Shown: positions 34,463 through 43,390 of the stretch, piece by piece | How positions within the stretch are numbered: position 1 is the first letter of the stretch | Layout of the letters: each line of letters starts with the position of its first letter | Origin: Erysipelotrichaceae bacterium | GTDB lineage: Bacteria > Bacillota_I > Bacilli_A > Erysipelotrichales > Erysipelotrichaceae | Reading direction: 5' to 3' | Assembly: GCA_017404785.1 (NCBI GenBank) | Contig: JAFRBQ010000019.1 | Coordinates: forward strand, 1 to 64,000 | Length of the DNA stretch: 64,000 bases | Translations under genes and position numbers: made by a program | The notes under the pieces: model-generated | Told to the model about the DNA's origin: nothing | The model's input: the letters and a program-made list of their open reading frames with translations, nothing else | The model's database searches: none

Positions 34463-35552
34463 AAAGATCGTATTGACCGGTGGTCCATGTTCGGGAAAGA
34501 CAACTTTCACTTCCCGTGCCCAGCAGGTATTCACGGAAAGAGGATACCGCGTCATCATAGATAATGAATCAGCTACCGATTTGATCACCGGTGGCATTTC
34601 TCCGGCATCATTAGGCATGTATGAATTCCAGAAATACTGTGTAGCTTTGCAGCTAAAGAAGGAAGAACTGTGCTATCAGGCTGCTCAGGAGATCGAAGGA
34701 AACAAGGTCCTGATCATCATTGACAGAGGTATCTTTGACGATATGGCCTATGTTGGCGAAGAGGCCTTCAGAAAGATCCTTGAGGGCTTTGACATGAAGC
34801 TTGAAGATATCAATGGACGTTATGATATGGTGCTTCATCTTGTAACCTCCGCAAAAGGCAAGGAAGAAGCCTACACCTACGCAAACAACGCTGCCAGATA
34901 TGAGACGATCGATCAGGCCAGAGTCATGGATGACATGGCTTTGAAAGCCTGGGAGAGCCATCCCAACAGAGTCATCATCGGCAATGAAGACGAATTTGAA
35001 GTCAAGATGATCAAGGCTATCCAGTCAGTCTTCAAGTTCCTGGGCGATGGTACGCCGGTTGAGAAATTCAAGAGATATCTGATCGAAGTCAATGACGATC
35101 TGCTGCAGAAATTCGCAAGTGAGGCAAACTACTCTACTTCGCATATAATCCAGCACTATCTGCGTCCGGAGAACGGCCATGAAAGAAGGATCAGAAGCAG
35201 ACAGACCGGTGATGTCGTGATGTATTCCTACTCTGATGCCAAGTATCTTTCGACAAACGAGAGGATCAAGACCGACAGCGTCCTGACGCAAAGACAGTAC
35301 AACGACTATCTTTCACAGGTCGACAAGAACCTGAATGTTCTGGACAAGACCCGTTATTCATTCATAGATGAGGACAATTTCTATAAAGTTGAAGTTTTCA
35401 ATTTCGACAAGACCAAGGGCATCCTGGCCGTGGAGATCCCGGTCGATGGATCGGAAGTCAAGATCCCTGATTACATCAACGTCATAAGGGACGTCACCGA
35501 TGATGTCAATTTCAAGAATTACTACCTCGCAAGTTCGCAGAGATTTCTTTAA
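34449..35552 (+). CDS. AAA ATPase/kinase-like protein with C-terminal CYTH-like domain
   Basis: A 367-residue cytoplasmic protein. The N-terminal half is a P-loop domain of the AAA_28/nucleotide-kinase type: TGGPCSGKTTF (about 9-19), NESATDLITGG (about 38) and IIIDRGIFDD (about 88) as Walker B. The C-terminal half (about 195-360) starts with KRYLIEVND, has ERRIRSRQ and ends in beta strands with VEIPVDG, resembling a CYTH/triphosphate-tunnel fold. The same order occurs in animal TTD14 proteins. Function is unknown; it probably senses or processes a nucleotide or polyphosphate. It shares one base with pcrA. Confidence 0.65.
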   Translation: MKTIKKIVLTGGPCSGKTTFTSRAQQVFTERGYRVIIDNESATDLITGGISPASLGMYEFQKYCVALQLKKEELCYQAAQEIEGNKVLIIIDRGIFDDMAYVGEEAFRKILEGFDMKLEDINGRYDMVLHLVTSAKGKEEAYTYANNAARYETIDQARVMDDMALKAWESHPNRVIIGNEDEFEVKMIKAIQSVFKFLGDGTPVEKFKRYLIEVNDDLLQKFASEANYSTSHIIQHYLRPENGHERRIRSRQTGDVVMYSYSDAKYLSTNERIKTDSVLTQRQYNDYLSQVDKNLNVLDKTRYSFIDEDNFYKVEVFNFDKTKGILAVEIPVDGSEVKIPDYINVIRDVTDDVNFKNYYLASSQRFL

Positions 35553-37696
35553 TGATCACATTTTCACAGCTTAATGAAAATCAGAAACAAGCCGTAACTG
35601 ATGAAGCTAATCATTTACGCATAATCGCGGGTGCCGGTTCCGGTAAGACCCGCGTTTTAACGATGCGCATTGCCTATCTGATCGAAAAGAAAGGAGTACG
35701 TCCTTCAAACATCCTGGCGATTACCTTCACCAACAAGGCCGCCAAGGAAATGAGAAACAGGATCAACGACATGCTGGGGGATGCGGGGACCGGTTGCCAT
35801 ATCTCTACGATCCACTCGCTGTGCATGAGGATCCTCTATGAAGATATCGTAGCTCTGAATTATCCGAAAAACTTCACGGTCGTCGATGCGGATGATCAAA
35901 AGCAGGTCTTGAAGGAAGCCTACAAACAGCTTGGTATCGATAAGAAGGAATATCCGTATGGAGGGATGCTCGACTATATCGCCAACAATAAATACATGGC
36001 CGTCGATCCTAAGAAAGCGATGGAGTTTGCCTATGGTGAACCAAAGCTCATCAACAGAGCCAAGGTCTATGAATACTATGACAGCCGTTTAAGACAGATG
36101 TATGCCCTGGATTTTGATGATCTGATCCTTTTCACTACGAAGATCTTTGAAATGTATCCGAATATCAGGGAAAAGTGGTCAGGAAAGTATCACTACATTC
36201 ATGTCGACGAGTTCCAGGATGTCGATAAGGAACAGTATAAGCTGATCAAGTATCTTACTACCGTGCACGATAACCTCTATGTCGTAGGTGATCCGGATCA
36301 GACGATCTTCACCTGGAGGGGAGCTGATGTCAACATCATCATCAATATGGATAAGGATTTCAAGGATCTCAAGACGATCATTCTGAATCAGAACTATCGT
36401 TCCACCAACAACATCCTTTCCGGAGCCAACTCCATCATCCGCAACAACAAGGCCAGAGTCGACAAGGAACTCTTTTCCAAGAACGGCGATGGTGCCAAGA
36501 TCATCCACAAATCGTGCATGAGTGAACTCGGAGAGGCCAACTATGTGGCCAATCAGATCCTGAAGCTTCATGGCGATGGTTATAACTACAGAGATATTGC
36601 CGTCCTTTATCGGGCCAACTATCTTTCCCGTGATATTGAAAAAGTACTGATTGAAAACAGGATCGCCTATGTGCTCTACGGCGGTATCAGATTCTATGAG
36701 CGCATGGAAGTAAAGGACATACTCTCGTATCTGAGAATGATCACAAGAGCTGATGATCTGGCTTTCATCAGGATCATCAATACACCTAGAAGAAATATCG
36801 GTCCTAAAACTCTTGATGCGATCCAGACGATCGCCTTCGAAAAAAACATGTCGATGTACGAAGTGATAAAAAGCGGTCTGTATCCGAAGAATAAGGAAAC
36901 TTTTGAGTCTTTTGTCAGAATGGTCGAGAAATGGAGAGATGATCTTAAGGAGAATGATCTCGAGAAGCTTCTTGAGGAAGTCCTTGATGATTCAGGCTAC
37001 CGCACCATGCTGGAAAAGGACAATGAGACTGAAAGACTTGAGAACGTCAAATCGCTTCTCGACGATATAAAACAGTATTCGGAAAACTATCCTGATTCTT
37101 CACTTGATGAATACCTGCAGATGATCGCTCTATATACCGACAGAGCTTCGGAAGAAGTAGGGGATGCTGTCAATCTGTGTACGATCCACTCTGCCAAAGG
37201 TCTCGAGTTTGATGTCGTCTTTGTGGTCGGCCTTTCGGAAGGAATATTCCCGTCGGAAAGATCGATGGCCGAAGGACAGAAAGGTCTTGAAGAAGAAAGA
37301 AGACTGGCCTATGTCGCCTATACCAGAGCCAAGAAACTGCTGTATTTAAGTGAATCAAACAGTTTTTCCTATGTCCTGCAGTCGTCAAAGATGGCTTCGC
37401 GTTTCATAAAGGAAGTCGATGAACCATATATTGAACATGTCGATGAAAAACCTAAGATAAATCAGTCATCTATTTTTGATGAAGACATCCTGATCTCTGA
37501 TCGCAAGAAGGAAAAACCTAAAGATACGATGTACCGCAATGGCGATCGTGTCATCCATAAGATCTATGGAGAAGGCATAGTCATCGCAAATGATTCGGGA
37601 GTTCTGCAGATCGCATTCTCTCATCCTCATGGCGTTAAAAAAATCCTTGCCTCACATCCATCTATCAGGAAGAAAGGCAAGGAAGATTACAGCTAA
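35552..37696 (+). CDS. pcrA: ATP-dependent DNA helicase PcrA
   Basis: UvrD/Rep superfamily 1A 3'-5' helicase in repair and plasmid replication. The 714-residue protein has Walker A AGAGSGKTR (about 27), HVDEFQDVDKEQY (about 217), GDPDQTIFTWRGA (about 250), the LNQNYRS motif and TIHSAKGLEFDVVF (about 548). The C-terminal Tudor-like domain GDRVIHKIYGEGIV (about 664) is the RNA-polymerase-binding region of PcrA and separates it from Rep. It is slightly shorter than Bacillus PcrA. It overlaps the convergent hypothetical gene by 4 bp. Confidence 0.94.
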   Translation: MITFSQLNENQKQAVTDEANHLRIIAGAGSGKTRVLTMRIAYLIEKKGVRPSNILAITFTNKAAKEMRNRINDMLGDAGTGCHISTIHSLCMRILYEDIVALNYPKNFTVVDADDQKQVLKEAYKQLGIDKKEYPYGGMLDYIANNKYMAVDPKKAMEFAYGEPKLINRAKVYEYYDSRLRQMYALDFDDLILFTTKIFEMYPNIREKWSGKYHYIHVDEFQDVDKEQYKLIKYLTTVHDNLYVVGDPDQTIFTWRGADVNIIINMDKDFKDLKTIILNQNYRSTNNILSGANSIIRNNKARVDKELFSKNGDGAKIIHKSCMSELGEANYVANQILKLHGDGYNYRDIAVLYRANYLSRDIEKVLIENRIAYVLYGGIRFYERMEVKDILSYLRMITRADDLAFIRIINTPRRNIGPKTLDAIQTIAFEKNMSMYEVIKSGLYPKNKETFESFVRMVEKWRDDLKENDLEKLLEEVLDDSGYRTMLEKDNETERLENVKSLLDDIKQYSENYPDSSLDEYLQMIALYTDRASEEVGDAVNLCTIHSAKGLEFDVVFVVGLSEGIFPSERSMAEGQKGLEEERRLAYVAYTRAKKLLYLSESNSFSYVLQSSKMASRFIKEVDEPYIEHVDEKPKINQSSIFDEDILISDRKKEKPKDTMYRNGDRVIHKIYGEGIVIANDSGVLQIAFSHPHGVKKILASHPSIRKKGKEDYS

Positions 37697-38127
37697 TTCT
37701 TAACATTCATCTGTTCAAGTTTTACGATACCGTCTAGATTTGATAGACGGTATTCTTTTGAATCGTGAGTATAGAGATCTATCAGAACATCAGCTTCGTG
37801 ATTATAGTACATCAGAAGTTCCTGCAGGTAGTTTGATGTGTTTTCATAATTGAACAATGAATACAGTTCAAAGATCGTGACTACTTTTTCCTGACCGGAA
37901 TTGCGTCCGTCAAAATCATAGAAGATCGTCTTATTAAGATCCTTGAAGTAGTACGACATGTTTTCATCTTTAAAAAGGTATCTGATGAAATCGTAATTGG
38001 TGTTTTTGTCTGAAGAAACGATACTGGCCTTGATATAGACGACGACATCCAGGGGTAACATTGCCATGTCCGCATCGTCGGGCCTGAATTCGATCATTTT
38101 TCTTAATGACATATTATTAGTAATCAT
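37693..38127 (-). CDS. Protein of unknown function
   Basis: A 144-residue acidic soluble protein, rich in Tyr, Asn and Asp, with no signal peptide or membrane span. Features seen are FRPDDADMAMLPLDVVVYIKA near the start in two parts (RPDD then LPLDVVVY) and a helical middle (YLQELLMYYN). I recognise no family. TATTAT at 38134-38139 ends 6 nt before the first ATG; another ATG five codons on is possible. It is divergent from the DUF885 lipoprotein gene. Confidence 0.5.
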   Translation of the reverse strand: MITNNMSLRKMIEFRPDDADMAMLPLDVVVYIKASIVSSDKNTNYDFIRYLFKDENMSYYFKDLNKTIFYDFDGRNSGQEKVVTIFELYSLFNYENTSNYLQELLMYYNHEADVLIDLYTHDSKEYRLSNLDGIVKLEQMNVKN

Positions 38128-38133
38128 AACAAT

Positions 38134-38139
38134 ATAATA
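38134..38139 (-). promoter_or_regulatory. -10 element of the 144-residue gene, leaderless type
   Basis: TATTAT, discriminator ATTGTT (identical to that of def), then ATG. The same AT-rich block holds TATAAT boxes for the divergent gene. Confidence 0.45.
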
Positions 38140-38161
38140 TAATATTAACGAGGTCTAAAGT

Positions 38162-40006
38162 ATGAAAAAATTCCTGATAATATTACTGGTCTTATTGATG
38201 CTCAGTGGCTGCAAGAAAGTCCCTGTCAATAATGATCCGAAAGAAACTGAAAATGGCGTAAGCTGTGAAGGCAGACACTATGTTGAACTGATGAGAAACT
38301 ATAAAGTCGGTGACAAGAAAGTTTCAGCCGACTGCGACAATGAAGATTTTGAACAGTTCTTGAATGATATCTTCTCGGAAATGATAACATCCGACTTCCT
38401 GGATATGCATTTTCTGGTGATTGATTATAAAGCCATGGGTCTGGAGAAGCCTGAACCTAAGCTTCGCAGTATTTCATACTCTTTGAATACCGATATGCTG
38501 GATTACTATGATGGAATCCTGGAAGACCTTCATACTTTTGATTATCAGAAACTCTCAAAAAGGCAGCAGTATGATTACGATACTCTTGAATATTACTGTT
38601 ACTCATCCATGGCCAAGACCTGTTTCTATCGCTATGAATTTATCATTGGTGAAAGACACAACGAGATCGAAGATCTGGCCAGTTATTTTACCGATTATAC
38701 TTTCTATGATGAGGAATCAGTCGACGATTATCTGATGCTGGTAAGTGATATCGACCGTTTTTTTGATGACATCCTTGTCTATGTAGATGATATGGCCAAA
38801 GCCGGTTATCCGATGACTGATGATTGGATAAACTACACGCAGGACATCTGCAAGAACTTCAACAACAGAATCGACAACAATGTCCTGATCGTAACTTTTG
38901 ATAGAGCCATAGATGCTCTGGATTTCCTGAGTGAAGAGAAAAAGGCCGAAGTAAAGAAACAGAATAAGGAACTGATCATTAACGAAGTCATTCCTGCCTA
39001 TAAAAAAGTCGCAGAAGAACTGGAAAAGTATCGCGGCAAAGCCAAGAATGAAGACTATGCCTTATACAAACTTGATAAGGACTATGCCGATTATCTGTTC
39101 ATGTCTACATCCAGCTCAAACAAGACCGTTGATGAACTTTTCCAGGATATTTCCGATGCCTACTCACTTCTTCAGGCTGAATTTGTATCCTGCTATTATG
39201 ATAAGGAAGCCTGGCAGGAGGCTTTGAATATTGTAGGCGGCGGTAACCAGACATTCATTCTGGAAGGCAGGGATTGTCTTGAATACATGAGATCGAAAAT
39301 TCCGGTATGTCTTCCTGATTTAGGCGAAGTCGAATATACCGTTGAAGAACTCGATCCTGATGTAGCGCCGGAGAATGTAAAAGCCTATTATTGGCCTAAC
39401 CCAATCGATAATTTCAATCAGAACATCATCCGTACCAATCCAGCCAATCTGCGCGATTATATTGACCGCTACTCAACCTTGGCTCATGAAGGTATGACCG
39501 GGCATATGTTCCAGAGCGTCTTCTATTCAAAGACAAATCATAATAATGTGCGAATATATCTCGACTTTATCGGGTATACGGAAGGATGGGCTGTTTATTC
39601 ATCATATCTGTCATTTGTGATGGCTGAACTCGGTTATGAATATCTTCCATCAGTACTTTTCTATGAGACGAATTATTATTTCCTCGAGTATTCATTGATC
39701 GATATCATGACGAATTATTACGGTTACAATGCCGACAAGATATACGATTACTTTGATGAAAACTCACTATTGGTGAAAGAACGTGATGAGATCGAAGCGA
39801 TCAGAGGATTCATGCTGGAAATGCCATGTGCATATACGCCATACGGTTTAGGCTATTCAGAGATTATCGACCTGCGGGAAAACGTCAAACTGAAGATGAA
39901 AGATGATTTCGATCTTGTCGATTTCAATGAATCATTGCTGATCAATGGCAAGATGCCGTTCAACATCCTGGAAACATATATAAATGATCGTTACGGTATC
40001 AGCTGA
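38162..40006 (+). CDS. DUF885 family lipoprotein, predicted zinc peptidase
   Basis: A 614-residue secreted lipoprotein: signal peptide with lipobox LLMLSGC (Cys about 18), then a long helical DUF885 fold. The metallopeptidase signature is LAHEGMTGHMFQ (about 440, HExxxGH), with a second conserved Glu in YTEGWAVYSSY (about 472). DUF885 proteins are gluzincin-like carboxy- or oligopeptidases; outside the membrane it would cleave peptides for uptake. GAGG lies 8 nt before the ATG, so it has a normal leader and TATAAT farther upstream. It overlaps the convergent BspA-like gene by 8 bp. Confidence 0.82.
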   Translation: MKKFLIILLVLLMLSGCKKVPVNNDPKETENGVSCEGRHYVELMRNYKVGDKKVSADCDNEDFEQFLNDIFSEMITSDFLDMHFLVIDYKAMGLEKPEPKLRSISYSLNTDMLDYYDGILEDLHTFDYQKLSKRQQYDYDTLEYYCYSSMAKTCFYRYEFIIGERHNEIEDLASYFTDYTFYDEESVDDYLMLVSDIDRFFDDILVYVDDMAKAGYPMTDDWINYTQDICKNFNNRIDNNVLIVTFDRAIDALDFLSEEKKAEVKKQNKELIINEVIPAYKKVAEELEKYRGKAKNEDYALYKLDKDYADYLFMSTSSSNKTVDELFQDISDAYSLLQAEFVSCYYDKEAWQEALNIVGGGNQTFILEGRDCLEYMRSKIPVCLPDLGEVEYTVEELDPDVAPENVKAYYWPNPIDNFNQNIIRTNPANLRDYIDRYSTLAHEGMTGHMFQSVFYSKTNHNNVRIYLDFIGYTEGWAVYSSYLSFVMAELGYEYLPSVLFYETNYYFLEYSLIDIMTNYYGYNADKIYDYFDENSLLVKERDEIEAIRGFMLEMPCAYTPYGLGYSEIIDLRENVKLKMKDDFDLVDFNESLLINGKMPFNILETYINDRYGIS

Positions 40007-41858
40007 TATACCAGTCTGGTACAGCAGTTCCGCTGATTGAACCGGCATTGTCCGCAAAACAGTTACTCATATCTATGACACTGGAGACATTCCAGTGTTT
40101 TAGTTTGCCCAGATCCTGTCTGTAACAGCCACTGAAGGCATATGATATGTCTTCAAGACCATTAGTATCCCATGAAGAAAGGTCGACATTTACAAACCTG
40201 TTAAGCATGAACATTCTGCTTATATTCTTCAGAGAACTTATATCAAGATCTTCTATACCGTTTATTTCGCTGAGACGAGATTGTTCAATCACAGAGTTGT
40301 ATTCAAACATCCCTGAAGCATTCACAAGCTTTGAAGTATCCCATCCTGTAATATCAAGTGTTTCAAGACTCTTGCTTCCATAGAACATTCCTGCGGTCGT
40401 CGTTACATTACTTACATCCCAACCTGTCAGATCAAGATCCTGAGGGGCAATGAGTGCACTGTTATAAAACATCATGGAAAGATCATTACACTGATTACTA
40501 ACGTTCCAATACTGAATATCATCAAGATCTTGAAGATTCGGACAATCCCTGAACATGCTTTCAAAAGAAGTGACCTTTCCAACATTCCAGCCTGATATAT
40601 CTCCCAGATCGCTCAGATTCGTCTTATCAAACATCTTTGACATATTGAGGACATTTCCGGTTTCAAAACCGCTTATATCCATACTGTTCAGACCGATGCA
40701 TGAAGAAAACATCCCTGACATATCCTGTACATTTTCTGTATCAAGTAGTGAAAGTCCAATAATACTGGTCAGATTCTGTGATGATTCAAACATGGAAGCC
40801 ATGTTTTGGCATACTGTCGTATCCCAGGAAGACAGATCTAGATTTGCAAGTCTTCTAAGCTGAGAAAACATCCTGGACATATCCTTTACTTTGGAAACAT
40901 CCCAGCTGCTCAGATCAAGACTTGTGAGCTGTCGGCATTGATAAAACATGCTGTTCATATCTTCAACATTTGAAGTATTCCAATCATATATGGAACTGAA
41001 ATCGCTGATATAGGAATTATTGAACATGTGGGACATATCCTTGACGTTAGAGACTTCCCAGTCGCTAAGATCGATTGTACGCAAACGGGTCGTTCCTTCG
41101 AAAAGATGTGACATATTCTCTATATTTGAAGTATCAAGATCACTCAGTCCGCTGATCGTGCTGACACGGTTGGCTCCTGAAAACATCTTTGAAATGTCAT
41201 CACATTCACTTAAATCAAGAAGATCGATATTCCTTATTTCAGTAACCGTAGTTATGTCCTTGAATAGTTCGGACATATCCTGATTGGCTTTTATTTTGAC
41301 AGGAACACCATTGGAGATAATGATCCTTTTTTCTGCATCGATCTCATAAAGCATCACCGAGCTGTCTTTTGCCAGTGATATGTCATAGGAACGATCACAG
41401 GTATCTATTACCTGATTGGAAAATTCGATACATGTGGGACCATAGGCGGTAAAATACTGGTTTAAGAGTTTACCACTTATAAGAATGTTGCCTGGACAGG
41501 TATTTTCAAGTCTGATGGAGAGACCCAAGTTTCCGCTCCATTCTCCAGCGGGGATCGGTAGAAGATGATAGCCGACTGTTTTTCCTGAAGTATCACCGGC
41601 TTCGATGATAATTGAAGAATCAGTGGTATAGCCACTGATGTCTTCCTTGCCATGAGAATCCGAGATCGTAAACGTCTGATCAAAGTCAATATACAGAGTT
41701 TCATACTGACTCAGATCATTTTCGACGACGTTTATATCAATGTATCCATCTTCAACGATACTTATATTATTGGGGATCTTGATGATGTAGGTATCTTTGC
41801 AGGGCCCTAGAAAAAGCATTGAAACAAGAAGTGAAAGGTTTAATAGAGAAGTCGCCAT
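39999..41858 (-). CDS. BspA-like leucine-rich-repeat (DUF285) protein with N-terminal beta module
   Basis: A 619-residue exported protein. Residues 1-20 are a hydrophobic, Lys-free signal segment. Residues 23-120 form a beta-rich module ending PAGEWSGNLGLSIRL that resembles the two small proteins upstream. Residues 190-600 hold about 15-16 repeats of 20-25 residues with the DUF285 pattern DLSxWDxSxVxDMSxMF. BspA-type proteins bind host matrix and other bacteria. No LPXTG or C-terminal membrane anchor is present. GGGAGG precedes the ATG, and the gene begins 1 nt after its upstream neighbour, so the cluster is an operon. Confidence 0.82.
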   Translation of the reverse strand: MATSLLNLSLLVSMLFLGPCKDTYIIKIPNNISIVEDGYIDINVVENDLSQYETLYIDFDQTFTISDSHGKEDISGYTTDSSIIIEAGDTSGKTVGYHLLPIPAGEWSGNLGLSIRLENTCPGNILISGKLLNQYFTAYGPTCIEFSNQVIDTCDRSYDISLAKDSSVMLYEIDAEKRIIISNGVPVKIKANQDMSELFKDITTVTEIRNIDLLDLSECDDISKMFSGANRVSTISGLSDLDTSNIENMSHLFEGTTRLRTIDLSDWEVSNVKDMSHMFNNSYISDFSSIYDWNTSNVEDMNSMFYQCRQLTSLDLSSWDVSKVKDMSRMFSQLRRLANLDLSSWDTTVCQNMASMFESSQNLTSIIGLSLLDTENVQDMSGMFSSCIGLNSMDISGFETGNVLNMSKMFDKTNLSDLGDISGWNVGKVTSFESMFRDCPNLQDLDDIQYWNVSNQCNDLSMMFYNSALIAPQDLDLTGWDVSNVTTTAGMFYGSKSLETLDITGWDTSKLVNASGMFEYNSVIEQSRLSEINGIEDLDISSLKNISRMFMLNRFVNVDLSSWDTNGLEDISYAFSGCYRQDLGKLKHWNVSSVIDMSNCFADNAGSISGTAVPDWYIS

Positions 41859-41859
41859 A

Positions 41860-42279
41860 TTAACTGCCTCCCTGCAAAGATATCGCTACATTCATGTATC
41901 CAAACCAGGTTCCAGCACTAAGCTTTGTATGGGAAATTGACACGCTGGAACGCATGTAATCTTCATTCAGTTCACTGCAGGTCCAGGAGTTTTTACTCTG
42001 GCTTACAGTAACGGGGATAGATCTGTCGTTGCATGAGATATAAGTATCGGCGAATACGATACTCAAGGTCTGATCGGCATAGATATCGCCCTTAACATAA
42101 AAATCCATAATTGTATTTTCATTTATGACATTTACTGTCTTGGGAAGCTTGACAGTATAACTTGGAGCTTTGGTGTATATCATTGAAACTGTATAGTTTC
42201 CTTCGTCGGTATAATCCTGAGCTGTGCAGACCATCGTGAACATATGAAACAGCAGTAATGAAAGAAGAACTTTTTTCAT
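41860..42279 (-). CDS. Small secreted beta-sandwich protein, paralogue of the next upstream gene
   Basis: A 139-residue protein with an N-terminal signal peptide (KKVLLSLLLFHMFTMVCTA, cut near residue 20). The mature part has VKLPKTVNVINEN, DFYVKGDIYADQTLSI, WTCSELNEDY and ends in LSAGTWFGYMNVAISL. The same string of elements, in the same order, occurs in the 42321-42770 product and in the N-terminus of the BspA-like protein. The ending is reminiscent of fimbrial or WxL-type beta-sandwich domains, but I cannot name a family. AAGGAA lies 6 nt before the ATG. Confidence 0.6.
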   Translation of the reverse strand: MKKVLLSLLLFHMFTMVCTAQDYTDEGNYTVSMIYTKAPSYTVKLPKTVNVINENTIMDFYVKGDIYADQTLSIVFADTYISCNDRSIPVTVSQSKNSWTCSELNEDYMRSSVSISHTKLSAGTWFGYMNVAISLQGGS

Positions 42280-42295
42280 ATATATTCCTTGATCA

Positions 42296-42318
42296 GGGAT
42301 GCAGGCCCTGACAATGGA
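42296..42318 (-). other. Intercistronic stem-loop in the surface cluster
   Basis: TCAGGG / CCCTGA arms around CCTGCAT lie between the two small secreted genes, just upstream of the second ribosome binding site. No T run follows, so an mRNA-stability or partial-termination role is more likely than full termination. Confidence 0.4.
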
Positions 42319-42320
42319 TC

Positions 42321-42770
42321 TTAAGAACCGGATGCGTTATCCAGACTTATCGTGATCGGGAGCGTACCACTGTATGTTCCGGCGCCCAGTGTGGCATGGG
42401 TGAGAGTGAAGGTTACGATGTCGCTGTTGTTGTATTCGGCTGGAAGTTCATCATAGGTGAACGGACCTCCTGAATGCGAGACATTTACAGTGACACTGCT
42501 TCTGCCCAGGGAATCGGAAAGGGTAGCTGTTTCACCGGAAGTGATATTTAGCTGCTTGTCGGCAGTGATATCGCCCTTTACCTTGACGATGAAATCAACA
42601 GAGTTGTTAAGTACATCGACGACAGTTGGGAGTGATGCGTAATATGTCGACGTTCTGGTAGCGATCAGAGCTACACTGGTATCTGCAGAGACTTCCTGAT
42701 CTTCGGCCGCAACTCTGTTAGGCACGATAAGCGCCAGAAGCATTACAGCCAAGACGATTAATTTCTTCAT
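42321..42770 (-). CDS. Small secreted beta-sandwich protein
   Basis: A 149-residue exported protein: signal peptide KKLIVLAVMLLALIVPN with a cut after AAA/RVAA (about 22). The mature part contains YYASLPTVVDVLNNS, DFIVKVKGDITADKQLNI, FTYDELPAEYNN and LGAGTYSGTLPITISLDN. There are no cysteines and no anchor. It is a paralogue of the downstream gene and matches the module fused to the BspA-like protein. The GTYSGTLPITISL end recalls strands in fimbrial or WxL domains. AGGAG lies 5 nt before the ATG. Confidence 0.6.
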   Translation of the reverse strand: MKKLIVLAVMLLALIVPNRVAAEDQEVSADTSVALIATRTSTYYASLPTVVDVLNNSVDFIVKVKGDITADKQLNITSGETATLSDSLGRSSVTVNVSHSGGPFTYDELPAEYNNSDIVTFTLTHATLGAGTYSGTLPITISLDNASGS

Positions 42771-42779
42771 ATGTTCTCC

Positions 42780-43271
42780 TTACTTTGTGATAGAAATTTC
42801 CTGTTTCTGTTTAATCCCGGACCACAATACCGTTTTATCATTCATGTCAAAGGAGGCGATCGAATAGGTCAGAGTATGTTTACCTGCATTTAAACATTCA
42901 TAGATATTGAACTCCTCCATCTTCCCCGGTTCTATGAGCTTGGAACTGTAAAGCATTTCTTCATTCTCATAGACATCAAAACTCAGATAGACCTCATTGC
43001 CTTCCGGATTAATCAGATAGATGAAGGGGAAATCCTTATCGATATCAAGACAGCCAAAACCCATAACTTCGGTGTATCCTTCTTCTTTGTGATGATGATT
43101 TGGATCAAAATCGATTGAGCTCTGAGTATCTGACACTTCTATGTCAGTTTTTATTGTTTTGCGATCAGAAAAATTAACTAAAAGCCAGATAATGAAGAGA
43201 CTCATGATGAGAATCAGAATAAACATCAGAATGATGATGAGTTTTCTTTTTGACTGTTTCTGTTTTTCCAT
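42780..43271 (-). CDS. Membrane-anchored extracellular domain protein, first gene of the surface cluster
   Basis: A 163-residue type II membrane protein: basic cytoplasmic start (KQKQSKRK), one membrane span (about 11-33) and an extracellular part with a His-rich patch (DPNHHHKEEG, about 56) and a beta-rich domain (YLINPEGNEVYLSFDVYEN, LIEPGKMEEFNIY, LNAGKHTLTYSI). The start at 43271 is preferred because the ATG at 43289 merely contains the AAGGAG ribosome binding site. It leads an operon with two secreted beta proteins and the BspA-like protein, and could anchor or receive them. No family recognised. Confidence 0.6.
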   Translation of the reverse strand: MEKQKQSKRKLIIILMFILILIMSLFIIWLLVNFSDRKTIKTDIEVSDTQSSIDFDPNHHHKEEGYTEVMGFGCLDIDKDFPFIYLINPEGNEVYLSFDVYENEEMLYSSKLIEPGKMEEFNIYECLNAGKHTLTYSIASFDMNDKTVLWSGIKQKQEISITK

Positions 43272-43342
43272 AAGAAATTTCTCCTTCATTCTTTATGAGC
43301 CGGAAAGTGGCGAAATTCCTACCTTAAATTTTAAAAAAACAT

Positions 43343-43368
43343 AAAAAAAGTCATTTTTTCAATGACTT
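43343..43368 (-). terminator. Terminator of alr
   Basis: Stem AAGTCATT / AATGACTT with loop GAAAA on the minus strand, followed by a run of T. It separates alr from the surface cluster. Confidence 0.82.
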
Positions 43369-43390
43369 CAGTTTCAGATCAAACTTTTTC

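Noticed and set aside
43272-43289. Longer N-terminus for the membrane-anchored protein starting at 43289
   Set aside because: The first six codons contain the AAGGAG ribosome binding site of the ATG at 43271, and the extra residues precede an already adequate basic segment.
43302-43320. GGAAAGTGGCG shared by 29334-29344 and 43302-43312 as a regulatory motif
   Set aside because: An 11-base match between two intergenic regions is expected by chance many times in 64 kb, and the two copies differ in position and orientation relative to genes.
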